Assembly (NCBI RefSeq): GCF_002994745.2
Contig: NC_037092.1
Coordinates: 25,197,001 to 25,261,000, forward strand
Direction of reading: 5' to 3'
DNA length: 64,000 nt
DNA from: Rosa chinensis
Taxonomy: Eukaryota; Streptophyta; Magnoliopsida; Rosales; Rosaceae
Under the pieces are notes generated by a model that was not told the DNA's origin, ran no database searches, and was given only the letters and a program-made list of their open reading frames with translations. Within the stretch, counting starts at the first letter, position 1. Each line of letters starts with the position of its first letter. This document shows positions 1-13,143 of this stretch, in pieces. The translations under genes and the position numbers were made by a program.

Positions 1-1155
1 GGGTGACCCTAGATGTTTCGAATATATGATCTAACACCCATAACAATTCAATCCACGTACCCCTTTTTGTTAGTTATCTTGTTTACTTATGATCTTCATA
101 CCCGAAACCTGATAAGATTGTTTTATCAACACACTTCATTGAAAGAGCATGCTTTCTCTCAATATGCACTTACAGACCGACTATAATCTCAAAACCTGTT
201 CTGAGCTGACCATAGATCCTGAATGCCTCATAACGTAAACTCAACTACACAAAAGAATCATTGTTTTTTATCCCATTTGGATATCAATATCACCCTCATA
301 TTCTTCCATACTCATTTCCGATCCACATGCACAATTCCCCACAATGCATATGTATGATGAATATCATCGTAATCATAATACTTGTAAAATAATCATTTAT
401 AGAAAATGATAACATTCCACATGTAATTTATCGACAACACATGTTGTTATAGAAAGCGATAACATTTAAGATTTAAGTCAAACAATTCACCGATTTCAAT
501 TATTAATCTAATTAACATTTTATAGAAAAGGTTCCCCGCGACCCTACCTGAAATTTTAATCTTTAATTGCAACGTTGCTCAAAGTTAATAACACTGCGAC
601 TCAAATTCTGAAATCTTTATCCTTCTGTTTATGAGATTGCTATCACACATTTAATCCTAGTATCAAATCTTTATTTACTAATGGTTGGTGAATCATTTCA
701 AATGAATACAAGGAATTATTCTGAATAGAAATTGATCAAATCCTCAAATTTACTAAGGACACCCAAATCCTTAATCCCGATTCTTCCATACTTTCCCAAA
801 AAAATATCACAATCAATCTCCACCTTTTCTTACAATGATCCAATACGTCTTGAATCCAACTTTATGTTCGGTTCTGTCAACGTATCCCAATTGTGCTCCA
901 AACACCAATCCAAACTCCAAATTAAAATTCAATCAATCATAACTTTATTCGGTCCCAATCTCCAAAATCACTCTAGACACCCATATCTCTTTTGTGATCC
1001 AATTCCTCCATAAGTGCATGCCAACTTCCGGCTCCATGTTTACTCATAATCAAATAACCAATTCACGTTCAAAGTTATGTATTTATCAGAAATTGAGTAA
1101 GAAGCCAAATTGCCACAATAAATACTAAGTTGATAATAAACCCACAGTGCACCAA

Positions 1156-2274
1156 AGTTGATATCCCTTTTTTTTTTTTTTTGAAATAAGGGCTGTGCGG
1201 TTGTCCTCAGGCCTTTACTAATGAAACAGATGAATACATAGGGGGGGGGGACATAATGCCTAAACCCCTCATTACAATACATATCAAGAGAAACTCCGGA
1301 ATAATACCAGCAGCCTCTACAACTACAACGTATTGAAACATGCACCTGATAGAAAAGAGTGTCATACCGACTACTCCATTTGCTTTACAATGACGGTGGC
1401 ATATTGGAAAGTTAAAGCAGTGTCATAATACCAATAAATTAGTAGCTTTCCCAATATGCTGCGGATCTAAAACAAAACCGACGACAAGTCGTTTCATCTC
1501 GCCACCAGGAGGTTGCAACCAATGCATGATCTGCTGCCTCGCTATGGCAGACAAGTCATACTGAGTAAGCAAACTTGGACAATGCCCACATGTCCCTACC
1601 AAGAGGTGGTAGGGATTTATTGTACAGAAAATACACTTAAACTTTAAATCAACTACTAATACTAATATTAGATCACAAGCCCACCAGGAAAAGCCCATCA
1701 ACAGAGCAAAGGCCCACGACCCAACTACCCTTCCATCCTCCCCCTCATGCTACCGAACGCATACCACCACCACCGTCGACCAACTGTGCCGGCGATCCAT
1801 TTCCTGCACCAGTAACCGAATCACGCCTAAGTGGAATACCCGCCGCCAAACCACAACGACGTCGCCCTATTTCCGGTAAAACGCCCAGCAACAATGGCCG
1901 GATCTTAGTATTTCTTAGATTCAAGTCGGATTCGGAGCGCAATGCGAGTCTCCCTTGCCCTCCACGAGGCTTCCACGATGGTGACCAAAGGCAGATTGAA
2001 TTGTCATTGTCTCGAAGCGGCAGTTGTACCCATTCCCGCAGAACACTAGAAAAACTCCATCGTTCCTTCCCGTCGCAGCCTCCCCCCCTGTCTCAGACCT
2101 GCACTGCTGGACTGTGACTCCTGACCTATCGGTCCGACTATGGCGTCAACGAAGCTGCGCCGCCGACAGAACAAGGGAACACTCGATTCTTCTCTACTTC
2201 CAAAGAAAACTACTTTTTCTTCTCTCCGAAATACGCAGAGCAACTTCTCTGTGCTTTTAGAGTTGATATCCCTT
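1156..2274 (-). mobile_element. Retroposed insert (LINE-like or retrocopy) with 14-bp TSD
   Basis: A poly(T) run at about 1168-1182 (poly(A) on the minus strand) marks the 3' end. The insert is bounded by a perfect direct repeat, agttgatatccctt, at 1156-1169 and 2261-2274, which is the target-site duplication expected from target-primed reverse transcription. The insert is about 1170-2260. Its 5' half (1740-2200 on +) is much richer in GC than its surroundings. The minus-strand reading frames of 92, 65 and 84 codons resemble no family I know. It is either a non-autonomous or internally deleted LINE, or a processed retrocopy of a host transcript. The insertion mechanism is well supported; the identity is not. 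Confidence 0.7.
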
Positions 2275-3010
2275 AAACAGTAGAGGTTTGACGCCGTCAA
2301 GGACGGCAGTTTCTAAAAGTGGTTATAATTTTAATGTTAGGGTACCAATGTGATAGTTTTTAGATGTGATGTACTAAAATGATAATGGACTTTATTTGAG
2401 GTATCATTTGTAAAATTTTCTCTTTATTTTAATATAAAATCAAATCAAAATTTGAATATATCCTCGTGTAATGCTCGACGAGTAGATGACAATTGATGTC
2501 TTGGTTGTCGTCGATGGTGACTGGAACTGCCAGAAAACATAGAAAACTGTTGGAAACAAAAAAAATACCAAATATTGAAACATGAACAAAAACTGAAAAC
2601 CAAGTAAGGAAAAGGAAGAAAACCTGCCTGAAGACCCAGAAGCTTCCAAGCTTCGATTCTTCATCCTCAAAGCTTGTCTTGGAAAAATAACACCATAGTA
2701 ATGTCGGGGGTGTGGAGAAAAGGCCATTGCTGCAAGTCCGTCACCGAGAAACGGCTGGAATCATAAAACCTGAGAAATACAATAGTTGAATATAAACCCA
2801 GGACAATTCAATCTGGAATCATAAACTCAAGTCTTGACTATTGGAACAATGGTTCTCAAAGTTGAATATGAAACATAAATCTCAACAAATACATTATATA
2901 AAATATACATACAAATATATGTAAATAATCACATACAAAAAATTGATGTTTAGATGTAATAGGAACAAATTGGTAAACATGAAACACATATATCTGTTAT
3001 GTGATAATAT

Positions 3011-3057
3011 AAGATATCTCTGTTTTTTTTTTTTTTTTTGAATAGAAGATATCTATG
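3011..3057 (-). mobile_element. Micro-retroposon, 23 nt, with 12-bp flanking repeat
   Basis: A poly(T) stretch followed by gaatag (3023-3045) sits between aagatatctctg (3011-3022) and aagatatctatg (3046-3057), which match at 11 of 12 bases. On the minus strand this is six bases of a 3' end plus poly(A), as expected from an extremely 5'-truncated LINE insertion. A chance A-tract in a diverged tandem repeat is the alternative. Confidence 0.5.
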
Positions 3058-3710
3058 TTAAGCAATTCGTTAAGAATGAGGGAAAAACTCATAGATCATT
3101 AGCCTTGGTCATAGACTCATAGGCAACTATGTTGCACCATAAGACTTGCTTGCGAATCATGATGGAGTTGAAGGAGAAAAAGAAATAAGAGCAAAAGCGT
3201 GCTGATAACGTGTTATAAACTAGAGAATAAAAGAGAGATAGAATAGAGATATAGAATATAGGAGGAGGTAGAAGTGTGTATTATTCATTATCATGGACCC
3301 CTTTATATAGGAGTTTGGTTTACATCATTAGGACATAAAAGATGAGAATTTATGTGGACAGTCACATATACAGCCACATATACATATTTGTAATATTTAC
3401 AACAAATCTGACTATTTCCTTGGTAAACAGGGGCAGCCCTGTTTTTAGTTTTATTTTGGGTAGGTCGGTTACAGAAACAAACGCATTATCTACTGCAAAC
3501 TAACTAAAACCTATCTCTGTTTTTTTTTTAAAAATTTTTTTTTTTTTTAAAATCAGGTCGGTTACATAAACAACGCTTTGTCTACTACAAACTAGTTACG
3601 ATTGTTCTTATTCTTGTTTACACTAATTATTTTTGTTTTTTTGAGCATGTGATTGTTGATCTATTCAATATAGATGTGAGGTTCTTTATTGTCATAAATG
3701 TGCTCGGATA

Positions 3711-4440
3711 TATTTTTTTTTCCAAGGAAGATGGGTGTCAATCCATTAAAGAGTAAAAGTAAATAATGTTACACAATGTCTCACCCAAAAATTAAGCTAT
3801 GAAAGATTGAGCTATATCTAGAAAATCCTAAAGTAAATAAGCCTCTAGAGAATCCTAAAGTAATCTAATGTAACATCATCATGAGAATAAGCTCAAAGTA
3901 ACCAGTAACCTGACACTACTAGGGAGAGCTCTAAAACAACTCAAGAACTAACCCTAATTTATTCATGTTTCCGAAGCACCACCCTACACAGAAGCGGTAT
4001 CCCTAAATGTTCCTATAATCTTAAAAACCTTAAATAAAAAAGAAAAATTGAAACCCAGCAGAAACTCCGCAAGACCATTAAATCAACCCTAGGGCCGAAA
4101 GGCAACAGTATCGCTAGGCCACCACTTTTGCTTTCGACATCGGCAATCTTGCTGCCGTCAACCACATCAACCGCCATAACATTATGAATCTTGCCTCCAT
4201 GATTCACACCTTGACATCAATTTGCACCTCATGTTCTCATTTTCAAAGTCTGCAATGACAACCTTAAAATCAAGAACGTACCTTAGAGCCCTTAATCCAA
4301 TGCTAAGACCAATGACAACCCTTGCAAGCAAACCAGACCAACCATGAAATCTACTCCACCACCATGACCACTAAGGGGACGAGACCCTCATCCCCTTGCA
4401 CAATCTCAAAGTATAAAACCAAAAAATGGTGCCGATAACT
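3711..4440 (-). mobile_element. 5'-truncated LINE 3' end, minus strand
   Basis: Poly(T) at about 3712-3720 precedes sequence clearly homologous to 23522-24010. Both share the blocks gtcaatccatta, taacctgacattaca (with variants), ttattcatgtttcc and caccctaca in the same order and spacing. This identifies a shared LINE 3' end inserted on the minus strand. No intact frame remains and I could not find the duplicated target site, so the 5' limit is approximate. Confidence 0.55.
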
Positions 4441-5335
4441 CCAAGAACGGCAGTCACCAAAGAGATGTTGGAAATTTTATGATTTAAAATTAAAATGTAT
4501 TTTATTTATTTCGGGGTTATTTTCATTTTCTGTTTATTTCTCTATTTATGGTTTAACGGTTTTATGTTTTAAATATATGATTATTATTTGACTGTTATAT
4601 GGTTAATGAGGCTATTGATGGTCATGGTAAGTGTGGCCTATATAAGGGTACATGGCTAGAGTTGGAAGGCATATGGTTGGAAGGCATGTGTGGTTGGACA
4701 TATTGTCGGATATGAAATGTCAAGATGGTCAGATACATATGAGGGATATCGTGAGAAGAAAAGGCACTCCACCTAAAGTCCTCTTCCAGATTATACATAT
4801 ATCTATTTTAAATATGCACAATTTTAAGTGCACGGGTGAAATGGGGCTGCACGACGGAGCTCGAAGAGTTGTTGTATCTTGGGGGAAGTTCGTCATTCAA
4901 CCCTGTGCAGTAGGGGACGAATCTTCTCTTAGGACAATGCGTTTGCACGCCTTGACTCGATAAGTTTTCCTATATAAAAACCTATATATATTATATTATT
5001 TGCTTACTTTATTTTATTTTCTTATCTATATCATTATTCTTATTTCTCAAGATATTAACATATTATTCTATGTTTTAATTTTACAGGAATTCCGTCCCAT
5101 ATATTTCACAACAAGAGAGTGAAGGAACAAGACACAAAGTTGTAGGCCATGAATCATGATGGTGATGGACAAAGTCTGCCACAACCAAAAAGAGGGACAA
5201 AAGCCAAAATTCCAAACATGGTTTTGTGAGGAGATATTGAAGGGCACACAAACGAGTTCGATCACCAAGATGAGGGCAGCAAAAGATGTAAACTCCATAC
5301 TCGTCGACTCAAAGAAGAGACGACATAGCTAGGGA

Positions 5336-5360
5336 TTGAGAGAGAGAGAGAGAGAGAGAG
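5336..5360. repeat. (GA)n microsatellite
   Basis: Uninterrupted GA dinucleotide run just upstream of the LINE insertion cluster. Confidence 0.9.
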
Positions 5361-5460
5361 ACATCTTTTTTATATGGTATTCTTAATTTTACCTTGTCTA
5401 GAAAATATTACTCATTTGAAACTTTATGATCTCGTATTTAACATTTTTTAAAACTTTCTT

Positions 5461-6320
5461 AGTATCTTGGTTAGTTTTGATAAATAAAAAACCTTCTCAT
5501 GCACACAGTGTTACTCTTCATAAACCCTCGACCTCTTTGGCTTGGCTCTCAACATCTATGGATCCTATCAACTCTAACTCTGACCTTGAATGGTCGATCT
5601 CCACACAAAGTTTGTGCATGGTGGCCTCAAGAACGGCTTTCGTTGTCAAGAAATTATGAGGTGCTCCTCAGACACCACATATATGCAAATGGAGGATGGA
5701 GCCATACGAGAGTTCAGTTTTTCGATCCATCACCTTTGGCTTGGAAAGGGCCTCTATCTCTTGCTGTCGGCAGTGGTCTGGTTCCTACTAGATTTGATCG
5801 GGTTTTACAGGTTGATGATGATCGTCTTTTGTTTCTGGGTGATGGCTATGTTAGGGCGGCTCCTATGTCGTCTTCCTACTAGGATGCAGTCTGTGCATAA
5901 TGGTTGCGGTGACACCGTTTGGTCTGGGCTGGAGATTTGAAGTGATGTGGCAGGTCATGGTTGCAGTCAAGCTTGCTTATTGGGCTGGCTTGCTCTTTTT
6001 GGGTTGGGGATAGAGCCCTTGGGCCTCATCTTAGGCTTCCTAGGTAGTGGGTTAGCCTTTGGGGCTGATTTTTATTTAAGTTTTTTTTACTTTGCCTATT
6101 TATTGTGTCTTTGTGTTACATAGATTATAGGCTTTCTTTAATAAGTGAGCATGGAACCATCAAATGAGTGAACCTAATTTATGTATCACAGTGGTGTTAT
6201 CACAAACTCTTTATCTATCCCAGGTCAGTAGAAGGAGGATATGTAATGGCTCATTTTGGTTTGAGTTTATTAATTTACCGACATGATATTCATTAAAAAA
6301 AAAAAGTATCTTGGTTAGTT
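5461..6320 (+). mobile_element. 5'-truncated LINE, plus strand, with 16-bp TSD
   Basis: The segment 5477-6304 ends in a poly(A) tract (about 6293-6305) and is bounded by a perfect 16-bp direct repeat, agtatcttggttagtt, at 5461-5476 and 6305-6320. The tail reads as a plant L1-type 3' untranslated region (tggctcattttggtttgag before the tail) and similar sequence ends at about 37005. Short overlapping frames of 77-127 codons occur at 5426-5940 but show no recognisable domain. The right-hand copy of the repeat is shared with a second LINE that starts immediately after it. Confidence 0.8.
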
Positions 6321-6439
6321 TTTTTAAATTTTTTTTTAAAGGAATTTCATTAAATCAATTAGTGATTACAAACTTAGAATGGCGTCTCGAATACAATTAA
6401 GAGCAACGAAAAACCAACTTAACTCTCATGTGAGTTCAA

Positions 6440-8031
6440 AACATGGTTTGCAAGTACATGGGCTACTCTATTGGAGTATTGGCTTCACGAGCTACATGAA
6501 TCAATTTAAATTCTAAGTTCCTACCCATAATCTCTTTGACTTCTGTAATAAAAATGCCCAGATTTGAAAGATCCAAATCATGCTGGAACATCACTTGGAC
6601 AAGCATCAAACAATCTACTACGAAAATAACTCGATCATATCTTAAGGTCTCAGCCACCTTTATACCTTCAGACAAGGCATTGAGCTCGACATGAAAAAGG
6701 GATGTAAACTGCACAAAAGGTCGAGTTATCCCTGCCCTGAACTGTCCATTCTCATCTCGGATTACAGCTTCTCTGCCTCCACGTCGATGCCTAGCCAAAA
6801 ATGCTCCATCAAAGTTGCACTTATGCCACCTAGATTCCGACTTCTACCACACTTGCTGCTGGATTCAAGAACCTCCCAGAGGCACTGCATTAGTAGCTGT
6901 AAATTCTTAGAACCAACTCAAACTAAGCATAGCTGCTTCAGCCAGTCTTTGCTTCTTATCTTCCCATACTTGGCTGTTTCTATTTTTCCAAATAGACCAT
7001 AAAATCATAAGAGCTCCAGCAAAGGCTTCCTTATTTGTATTGGATGCCAAAGACAACAGACATTCTTTCACGGTCGCATTACCCGACAAATCCAAAGCAA
7101 TAGATGCAGCAGTCCATGTATCTACCGCATAGGGGCACTGAAAAAATAAATGCATACAATCCTCCAAGCTATGACTGCACATGCATGACGTAGCCAATAT
7201 CCCCTATATAGCCTTTGCGTTGGAGATTTTCACAAGTGGGTAGTATACGCGTACAGCTTCTCCAAGCATGCAAGGCAACCTTGCTTGGAACCTTAACACC
7301 CATATACTCCTCCACAACTTACAGAATGGGTCAGCAGGTGCAGGAGGAGCCAAAACCACTCCCAAAGCAATATCTCTAGCTACAAAGTATGCACTGTTGG
7401 TAATAAATGTACCTTTCTTATGGAAGTGTCATATCAATCAGTCTTCTGAAATTCTATGACTCAAAGGAATAGACAAGATGAGGTCAATATCACATTGAGG
7501 GAAAAATAGCTCCAAATTTTGGATGTCTTATGATCTGGTAACAAGATCAATTAATTCAGAAACAAGCCTTGGAGCTCCACGACTAGGAGGAGAAGAGGGA
7601 CACGAGGAAACACATCTGGAATCTATCTATGCCACCATATATCAATTTGGTCACCAGAACCAATTCTCCATCTCAAACCTTGACTCAACACATCCCTAGC
7701 AGAGAGAATACTCCGCCAAGAGAAAGATGGGATTGTGCCTAATTCAGCAAGAAAAAAAAAATCCTCTGTAGGGAAATAGAGTGCTTTGTATAGCCTTGCA
7801 ATAAGCGAATCATGGTTAATTATACACTAATCTCCAACCTTGCTTAGCAAGCATAGCTAAATTGAACCAATGAAGATTCTTAAACCCCATTCCACCTTCA
7901 TGCTTTGGAACACATAACCTTTCCCATGATCGCCAATGGATTTTGTTTTTCTCCTCTGTATCCCCCCACCAGAATCTAGTACAAAGGCCCACAGGTAACA
8001 AATAACAATTCATCACATAATTGGGAACTGT
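6440..8031 (-). pseudogene. LINE ORF2 C-terminal half: RT C-terminus, zf-RVT and RNase H
   Basis: Three broken minus-strand reading segments lie in the order of a plant L1 ORF2. At 8016-7816 is the RT C-terminal region, with [14 protein letters not shown], a GGMGFKNL block and LAKQGWRL. At 7197-6907 is the zinc-binding RT-associated domain, with CSHSLEDCMHLFFQCPYA followed by WSIWKNRNSQVW. At 6798-6463 is an RNase H-type domain: a GRE...R.G start, E in the HVELNALSEG block, D in FVVDCLML, and a final HVAREAN. Stops and frameshifts separate them. This is part of the LINE at 6321-11344 and not a host gene. Confidence 0.85.
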
Positions 8032-10360
8032 TGACAGAACCTGACCCGAGTTTCACCCCGAAACCCGGATACGAGCGTGCGGGGTCCACCTTAGGAGAAA
8101 TCTTACTGAAAAATAGGTAGAACCTCCCCTAAAATGGACTACCCAAAGTTTGCAAAACCTGAACATGCACATAACTAAACTCACAACCAAAGATACATTC
8201 CAAAGATTTACATTCCAAGTATATATTACATTCCGAAAGTAAGATTCCATCTTAACACCAACACGGCAAACAAATTCTCAAGCATTGATGTTCTCCAAAT
8301 TAACCTGGTTATCAGAGCAGTACTACATAATTAAGCCGATATCATACAAGGTATGTTAAATGATAACCTACAATCAAAATGGAAGCGCTGAATCCTATGC
8401 CTCAAGTTCCTGGACACGATCTCGGAAAATTTGAAATCTGGGCATTTAGAAAACCAAAAGGCCCAGGGAAAAATATTTAAAAATCGTTAGAGTGAGTGGA
8501 CAAAAAAAATAAAGTAACTTCCGAAAATAACTAAATGAATGCTTTCCCATTTTCTCGTTATTTAAATCCGGCATGCAGCGAGATTTATAAAACATTCCAA
8601 ATTCATTTCCTTTAAAGTCAACATTACAGTGAAAAACATTCGATGACTACAGAGGATTGTTCAGTAGTCATCTCATGCCATATGCAGGGGATTGCCGCCC
8701 AGATGACCCATCGAAGGGGACTGCCGACCGGAATTTAGGAGGAGGTGGTTAGAGGGGACTGCCGACTAACTAACTCATGCCATTTGGAGGGGACTGCTGA
8801 CAGGAATATAGTCTGGAGGAGACTGCCGACCAGACTATTACCTAGAGGGGACTGCTGACTTAGTAATGTACACATACGCCGATAATAGCCTCCTTGCCAA
8901 CTCATTCCTTTTAAAACTCTTTTCTTTCAACGAAAATCACATTTAAACAAACAATATTTTCAAGTCACAATTTAATGCCATGTTGCATGCATCATTTAAA
9001 TAAAACCAAGGTCCACTCACTGGTGAGAACTCACCGCTAATCTTGCTACCTGCCAGTGTCTTCCTCGCTCGAGGGCTCAGTACGTCCTGTAATAATTGAC
9101 AGGATATAATTAACCGTAATAAGGGAAAAATTAAGAATCAAAAACTCATTCCCTCGAAAAATTTAATAACTCGTTATTCATCAATTCCTCTAAAAATCCG
9201 ACTCTTCAACAACGTACTCAACCGATTTAATTCCGATTCCTTAACCAAAATTAACCACTAAATTATAAAATAAATTCCCTTCCAAATTTTGAAATTCTCT
9301 CTTAATTTTCTTTTTGATCCACAATCACTTCTCCGACTTCCCAACAAAATCATAACCACGAGTATTTAACCAAGAGATTCAAATATTAATATTTATAAAA
9401 CAATGTCCAACATCAAATTTTCATGAAATCTCTATAACCAAGCATCCTCAAACCTTAGGTATAACTCAAAAATTAAACAAAATTAAAATAATGCATTTTG
9501 AGGGGCTGACTGAGCCTCCTCACCACCACCACCACACCAACTCCCATACCCGGCGACTCAAATTACACCAAAAGCATCACTACAACAAACCCAACAATAT
9601 CTATACTTGCAACAACAACTAAAACCAAGGGATTTGGCCGGAATTTCAACCCAAAAGCAAGAGAACCCGACGTCACTGTTCACCCTACTGTTCACCTTCA
9701 AATTCTTCCTCCACCAGCCAAATCGAGTTGCATAAAGGTTAGGAACATGATCAGGACCTCAATAGCAACCATGACCACAAGGATTTCTGGTCGAAAACAT
9801 CCGAAAATCAGAAATCGAGTCAGAAAATCCCCAAACCCGATCGGCTTTCCTCCTTTAATTAGCTCAAACTAGGGCTACCCAACGTAAAACGCTTACCTGA
9901 GATGAAGGAGGAGGGAGAGAGGAAGCTTTCCCGACCGGTGGGATGACCTGTGGTGGATCGACGACGAAGAACTTGCCGATTTTCCTTCTCCGGTTACTGT
10001 GCGCGAAAGGAAGGAGGAAGAGGAAGAAAAGATCGGGTTTTTCCCGATTTCTAGATCTATTTTCACTTTCTCTCTCTTCCCAAAATGGAAACCCCTTTTT
10101 AAAATATCAACTACGAATAGTAACGTCTATTTTTGGCCAAAACTTTTTCGTCCGATTTCCGATCTAAACAAACTACGTGTCCACAAACTTGATTTTACGT
10201 GTACTATGATATTCACAAGGAAATTTTCTAACTTAACGGACCAAAAAAAATGTTAACTCCTTAATCATTAACGGTAAAAGGTAACTCATGAACTAATAAT
10301 GCCCTTAGTAACGGTAACTAAATAATAAGTTAAGGTTCTAGGGTACGGGGTATTACATGT
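8029..10360 (-). mobile_element. Solo LTR of a Ty3/gypsy-like element, inserted in the LINE
   Basis: The segment 8032-10357 begins TGACAGAACC and ends GGGGTATTACA on +, so it carries TG...CA ends and reads TGTAATACCCCG at its 5' end on the minus strand. Removing it rejoins LINE sequence: the frame runs GKEILIKAVA on one side and [12 protein letters not shown] on the other. Only tgt (8029-8031 and 10358-10360) is visibly duplicated, so the target duplication is short or mutated. No gag or pol, primer-binding site or second LTR is present. A GC-richer block of short direct repeats (8680-8870) lies inside. Confidence 0.75.
8680..8870. repeat. Degenerate tandem repeats inside the solo LTR
   Basis: The motif aggggactgccgac and close variants recurs about six times, at irregular spacing of roughly 30-50 bases, within the solo LTR. 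This is internal LTR minisatellite structure with no coding meaning that I can see. Confidence 0.75.
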
Positions 10361-11344
10361 CTAAGCTACAGCTTTAATTAGAATCTCCTTACCAGCCTCA
10401 CTCAACAACTTTGCACGCCAACTCATCAATTTCTGCGTGAGCTTTTCTTTCAAGTACTTGAAGGCTCCTGTTTTATTTCTTCCCCCCCAGATAGCGATCA
10501 TGCTTATCCACTCGTTGAACTCCCAAAGTATCTGCCAAATAAAGTTGTCTATCCAGAGACATATGTCTACTGATCGAAAGCAACACTACTCTTCTATAAA
10601 TTCACCCTTTGGCCAGAAGCAATCTCATAAGTGTATGAAATATTACGATATTGCTGACATTCCTCTTCCATAGCTGTACCAAAGAGAAAACTATCATCCG
10701 AATATAATTAGTGATGCAAAGTTGGAGCAGTAGGGGTGATAGTCATACTCTTAATCCATCGTTGCTTAACAAAATGCTGAATAAGAGAGGATAGGCCCTC
10801 AACACACATGATGATCAAATATGGAGATAATGGATCGCCTTATCGAATACCTCTCTTAGGCCTAACAAAACCACATACTTCCCCATTTACCATAAAAGAG
10901 TAACTAACTGTAGTCAATGTTATCATAATCAATTCCACCCAATAGACTGCAAAGCCTAGCTTTAGAAGTTTACATTTCACGAAAGTCCACTTCAACTTGT
11001 CATATGCTTTACTGATATCCAATTTGAGAGAAAAATGATCATCCTCTCCACGCCTATTGGTATGCAGAAAATGTGCTACTTCAGTAGCTATGAAAGTATT
11101 ATAAGCAATTAGCCGCCCCGGAATAAATGCACTTTGGAGCGGAGAAATTACCAACTCTAAAATCTGTTTCAATATGTTGGCCAACACTTTGGAACAAATA
11201 CGATATAACACATTACACAAGGCAATAGGTCGCAGCTCAGTCATGTCCTTAGGCTCATTTACCTTCAGAATAAGCTTAACATGAGTAAAGTTCAAGGCTG
11301 TAGACAACACTCCTGAGAACATAACAGATTTAACTGCAGTACAG
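10360..11344 (-). pseudogene. LINE reverse-transcriptase N-terminal half
   Basis: An open 160-codon minus frame (11322-10840) encodes the RT fingers and palm: ILKVNEPKDMTELRPIALCN, then QSAFIPGRLI, then LDISKAYDKLKW, ending at RPKRGIR. Past a stop, the same frame continues with GDPLSPYLIIMC. A later segment holds LYSDDSFLF, a YSDD variant of the catalytic YADD box. Several stops follow. It starts at the 5' truncation point of the LINE and ends at the solo LTR. Confidence 0.88.
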
Positions 11345-11360
11345 AGTATCTTGGTTAGTT

Positions 11361-13143
11361 GTTTGAGGATAATTATATTTAAATTATTAAATGATTATGT
11401 CATAACATTTGCATTATTGTATTTATAATTTTATATCGATAAAAAAAAGTCATTATACATTGAATATAAAGCCTTTGTTAAATTTTCACACTAGGCATCT
11501 AAAGTCTTAAGACTGACCCTATTTATAAATGACCTTGTTAAGAAATTTCCTTAATATTAATTCTGAGGAATGTCTCAGAAAGCACACATGATGTGTATGG
11601 TTTGGGCATAAGTCTTGAGACTCTTGACAACCACACCAGGAAAAATTGAACATTTCAAAGGTTCCATGACTTGCTAGAAGTAATGGCTACGAATTATGTA
11701 AGATGTTGAAGGTATTCACAACTCCTATATAATGCAATTGGAGAATCTTTCTAGTAAATCAATTAGGCATGGATGGTCTATATTAGGAAGACAACTTTCA
11801 TAATAGACAAAGACATTTTTTTTACACATTAAATGAATTTTTTTCTTTTGACCAGTGAACGTTTTTATTTATCCAAATACTAGATTGAAAATTTACTTAT
11901 TATTTTTTTTAGGGAAAAATGACAACATCTAAAGGAGTAAAATTACATATTACGACTCACCTCTTAAAGATGTGACAGAAAGAGTCACAACTTTAAGTAA
12001 TTTCACCTACTTTTAATGATAGTTACAATCCTGAGAAATTGTGATGGGCAATTAGTTATACAAATCAATAACAATGAAAGACGGAGGATGTAGAATAAGA
12101 ACCTCTGCTGTCCCTCCTTACTTCACATTATTTCTCCTCTTTTGCATGTTTTGGGGGGAAATTAGGGCATTAATTGATGATTGAACCAACACATAGGGTA
12201 AGCAACTAAAGCTAGTTCGTGCAAACCAGACATTGACAAAAATGGAGAAACAAGACCTTCAGTGACAACTGTTCTCTTCAAGTGAGCATTCAGATCCAAA
12301 AACAATGAATACAAAAACAATGAAATAGTAACCAGCACGAGGTTAGTTAGGGTTACATTAAGCAAGAGCAGAGGCTGTAGTACCCAGCAAGCTGGCTAGG
12401 CAATAAGTTAATATGGAATGGAATAGAGTAGCTAGAGATGACCCCAGAAGGAAAGAGGGGGATAGAAGAAAAAAGAAAAGTGCATATATGAGCAGTCATT
12501 TTCAGATGTGTATCATCAACTTAAATCATAATAAGCATCGTAAAAGTAGACTGTAGACCAAGATGATTTCCAGGTTATAGCCCTCATTCTATAGGTTAAC
12601 CCATATTTAGTTATGTAAGGCCGTTCTGAGTTGGCATAAAGATGGAAATATATTATTACTTGTAGCCAATTAACATGCATAGGCCGCTAGGTAGATGCCA
12701 TGTAAAGGGCAATGCCCAAGGCTGTTGATGACATTCACTGGGGTTGGTGGTTACTTGTCAAAACTAGGAGTCTAGGAGAAACCATTAATGTAAAAATCAA
12801 GCACACAAAACTAAGATACACCATTAATGTAAAAAAAAAATCAAGCAGGCAAATATGTAGCAACAGCATTTGGAGCTAACCTTATATGAGCTCTTTTGGT
12901 GTGGACATTGAGAAGTTTGGTTGGAGGCAGTGGTGGAGGCATAATTTTTTTTCAATAAGGGTAATTATTCATAAATTTTTGAAACTTACAAATATCAGTC
13001 GTGATAAAAAGTGAAAAGAAATTTTGATATTAGTTTGTATACATAGAGAAAAAATACAAAGGACCGTCAAAAGATTGATAAACGATATATTAGAGTATAT
13101 GAAGACGCTGACAAAAAATTCCTAAATCTATGATGAAATACAA
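11361..13143. other. AT-rich intergenic DNA without a recognisable gene
   Basis: No coding region I can support. A 67-codon minus frame (12365-12162) is rich in hydrophobic residues but matches nothing I recognise. A roughly 40-bp tandem duplication (accattaatgtaaaaa...) starts at 12781 and 12820. The rest is low-complexity AT-rich sequence. Confidence 0.6.

Larger units (their letters stand above)
6305..11360 (-). mobile_element. LINE (L1-type), minus strand, 5'-truncated, split by a solo LTR
   Basis: The insert is 6321-11344 and contains a 2.3-kb solo LTR at 8032-10357. The poly(A) end (T-rich, 6321-6339) is at the left and the truncated 5' end at 11344. The flanking direct repeat agtatcttggttagtt lies at 6305-6320 and 11345-11360. 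In minus-strand order it encodes the reverse-transcriptase core, the RT C-terminal region, a zinc-binding RT-associated (zf-RVT) segment and an RNase H domain. Stops and frameshifts interrupt all of them, so it is inactive. ORF1 and the endonuclease are absent because of 5' truncation. Confidence 0.9.

Noticed and set aside
3212..3405. Possible small Copia solo LTR (tgttataaac...ttacaaca)
   Set aside because: The ends look LTR-like, but no target duplication and no second copy were found.
4466..5086. Possible LTR fragment beginning tgttggaaattt
   Set aside because: The start and middle resemble Copia LTRs, but flanks do not match and the right end is unclear.
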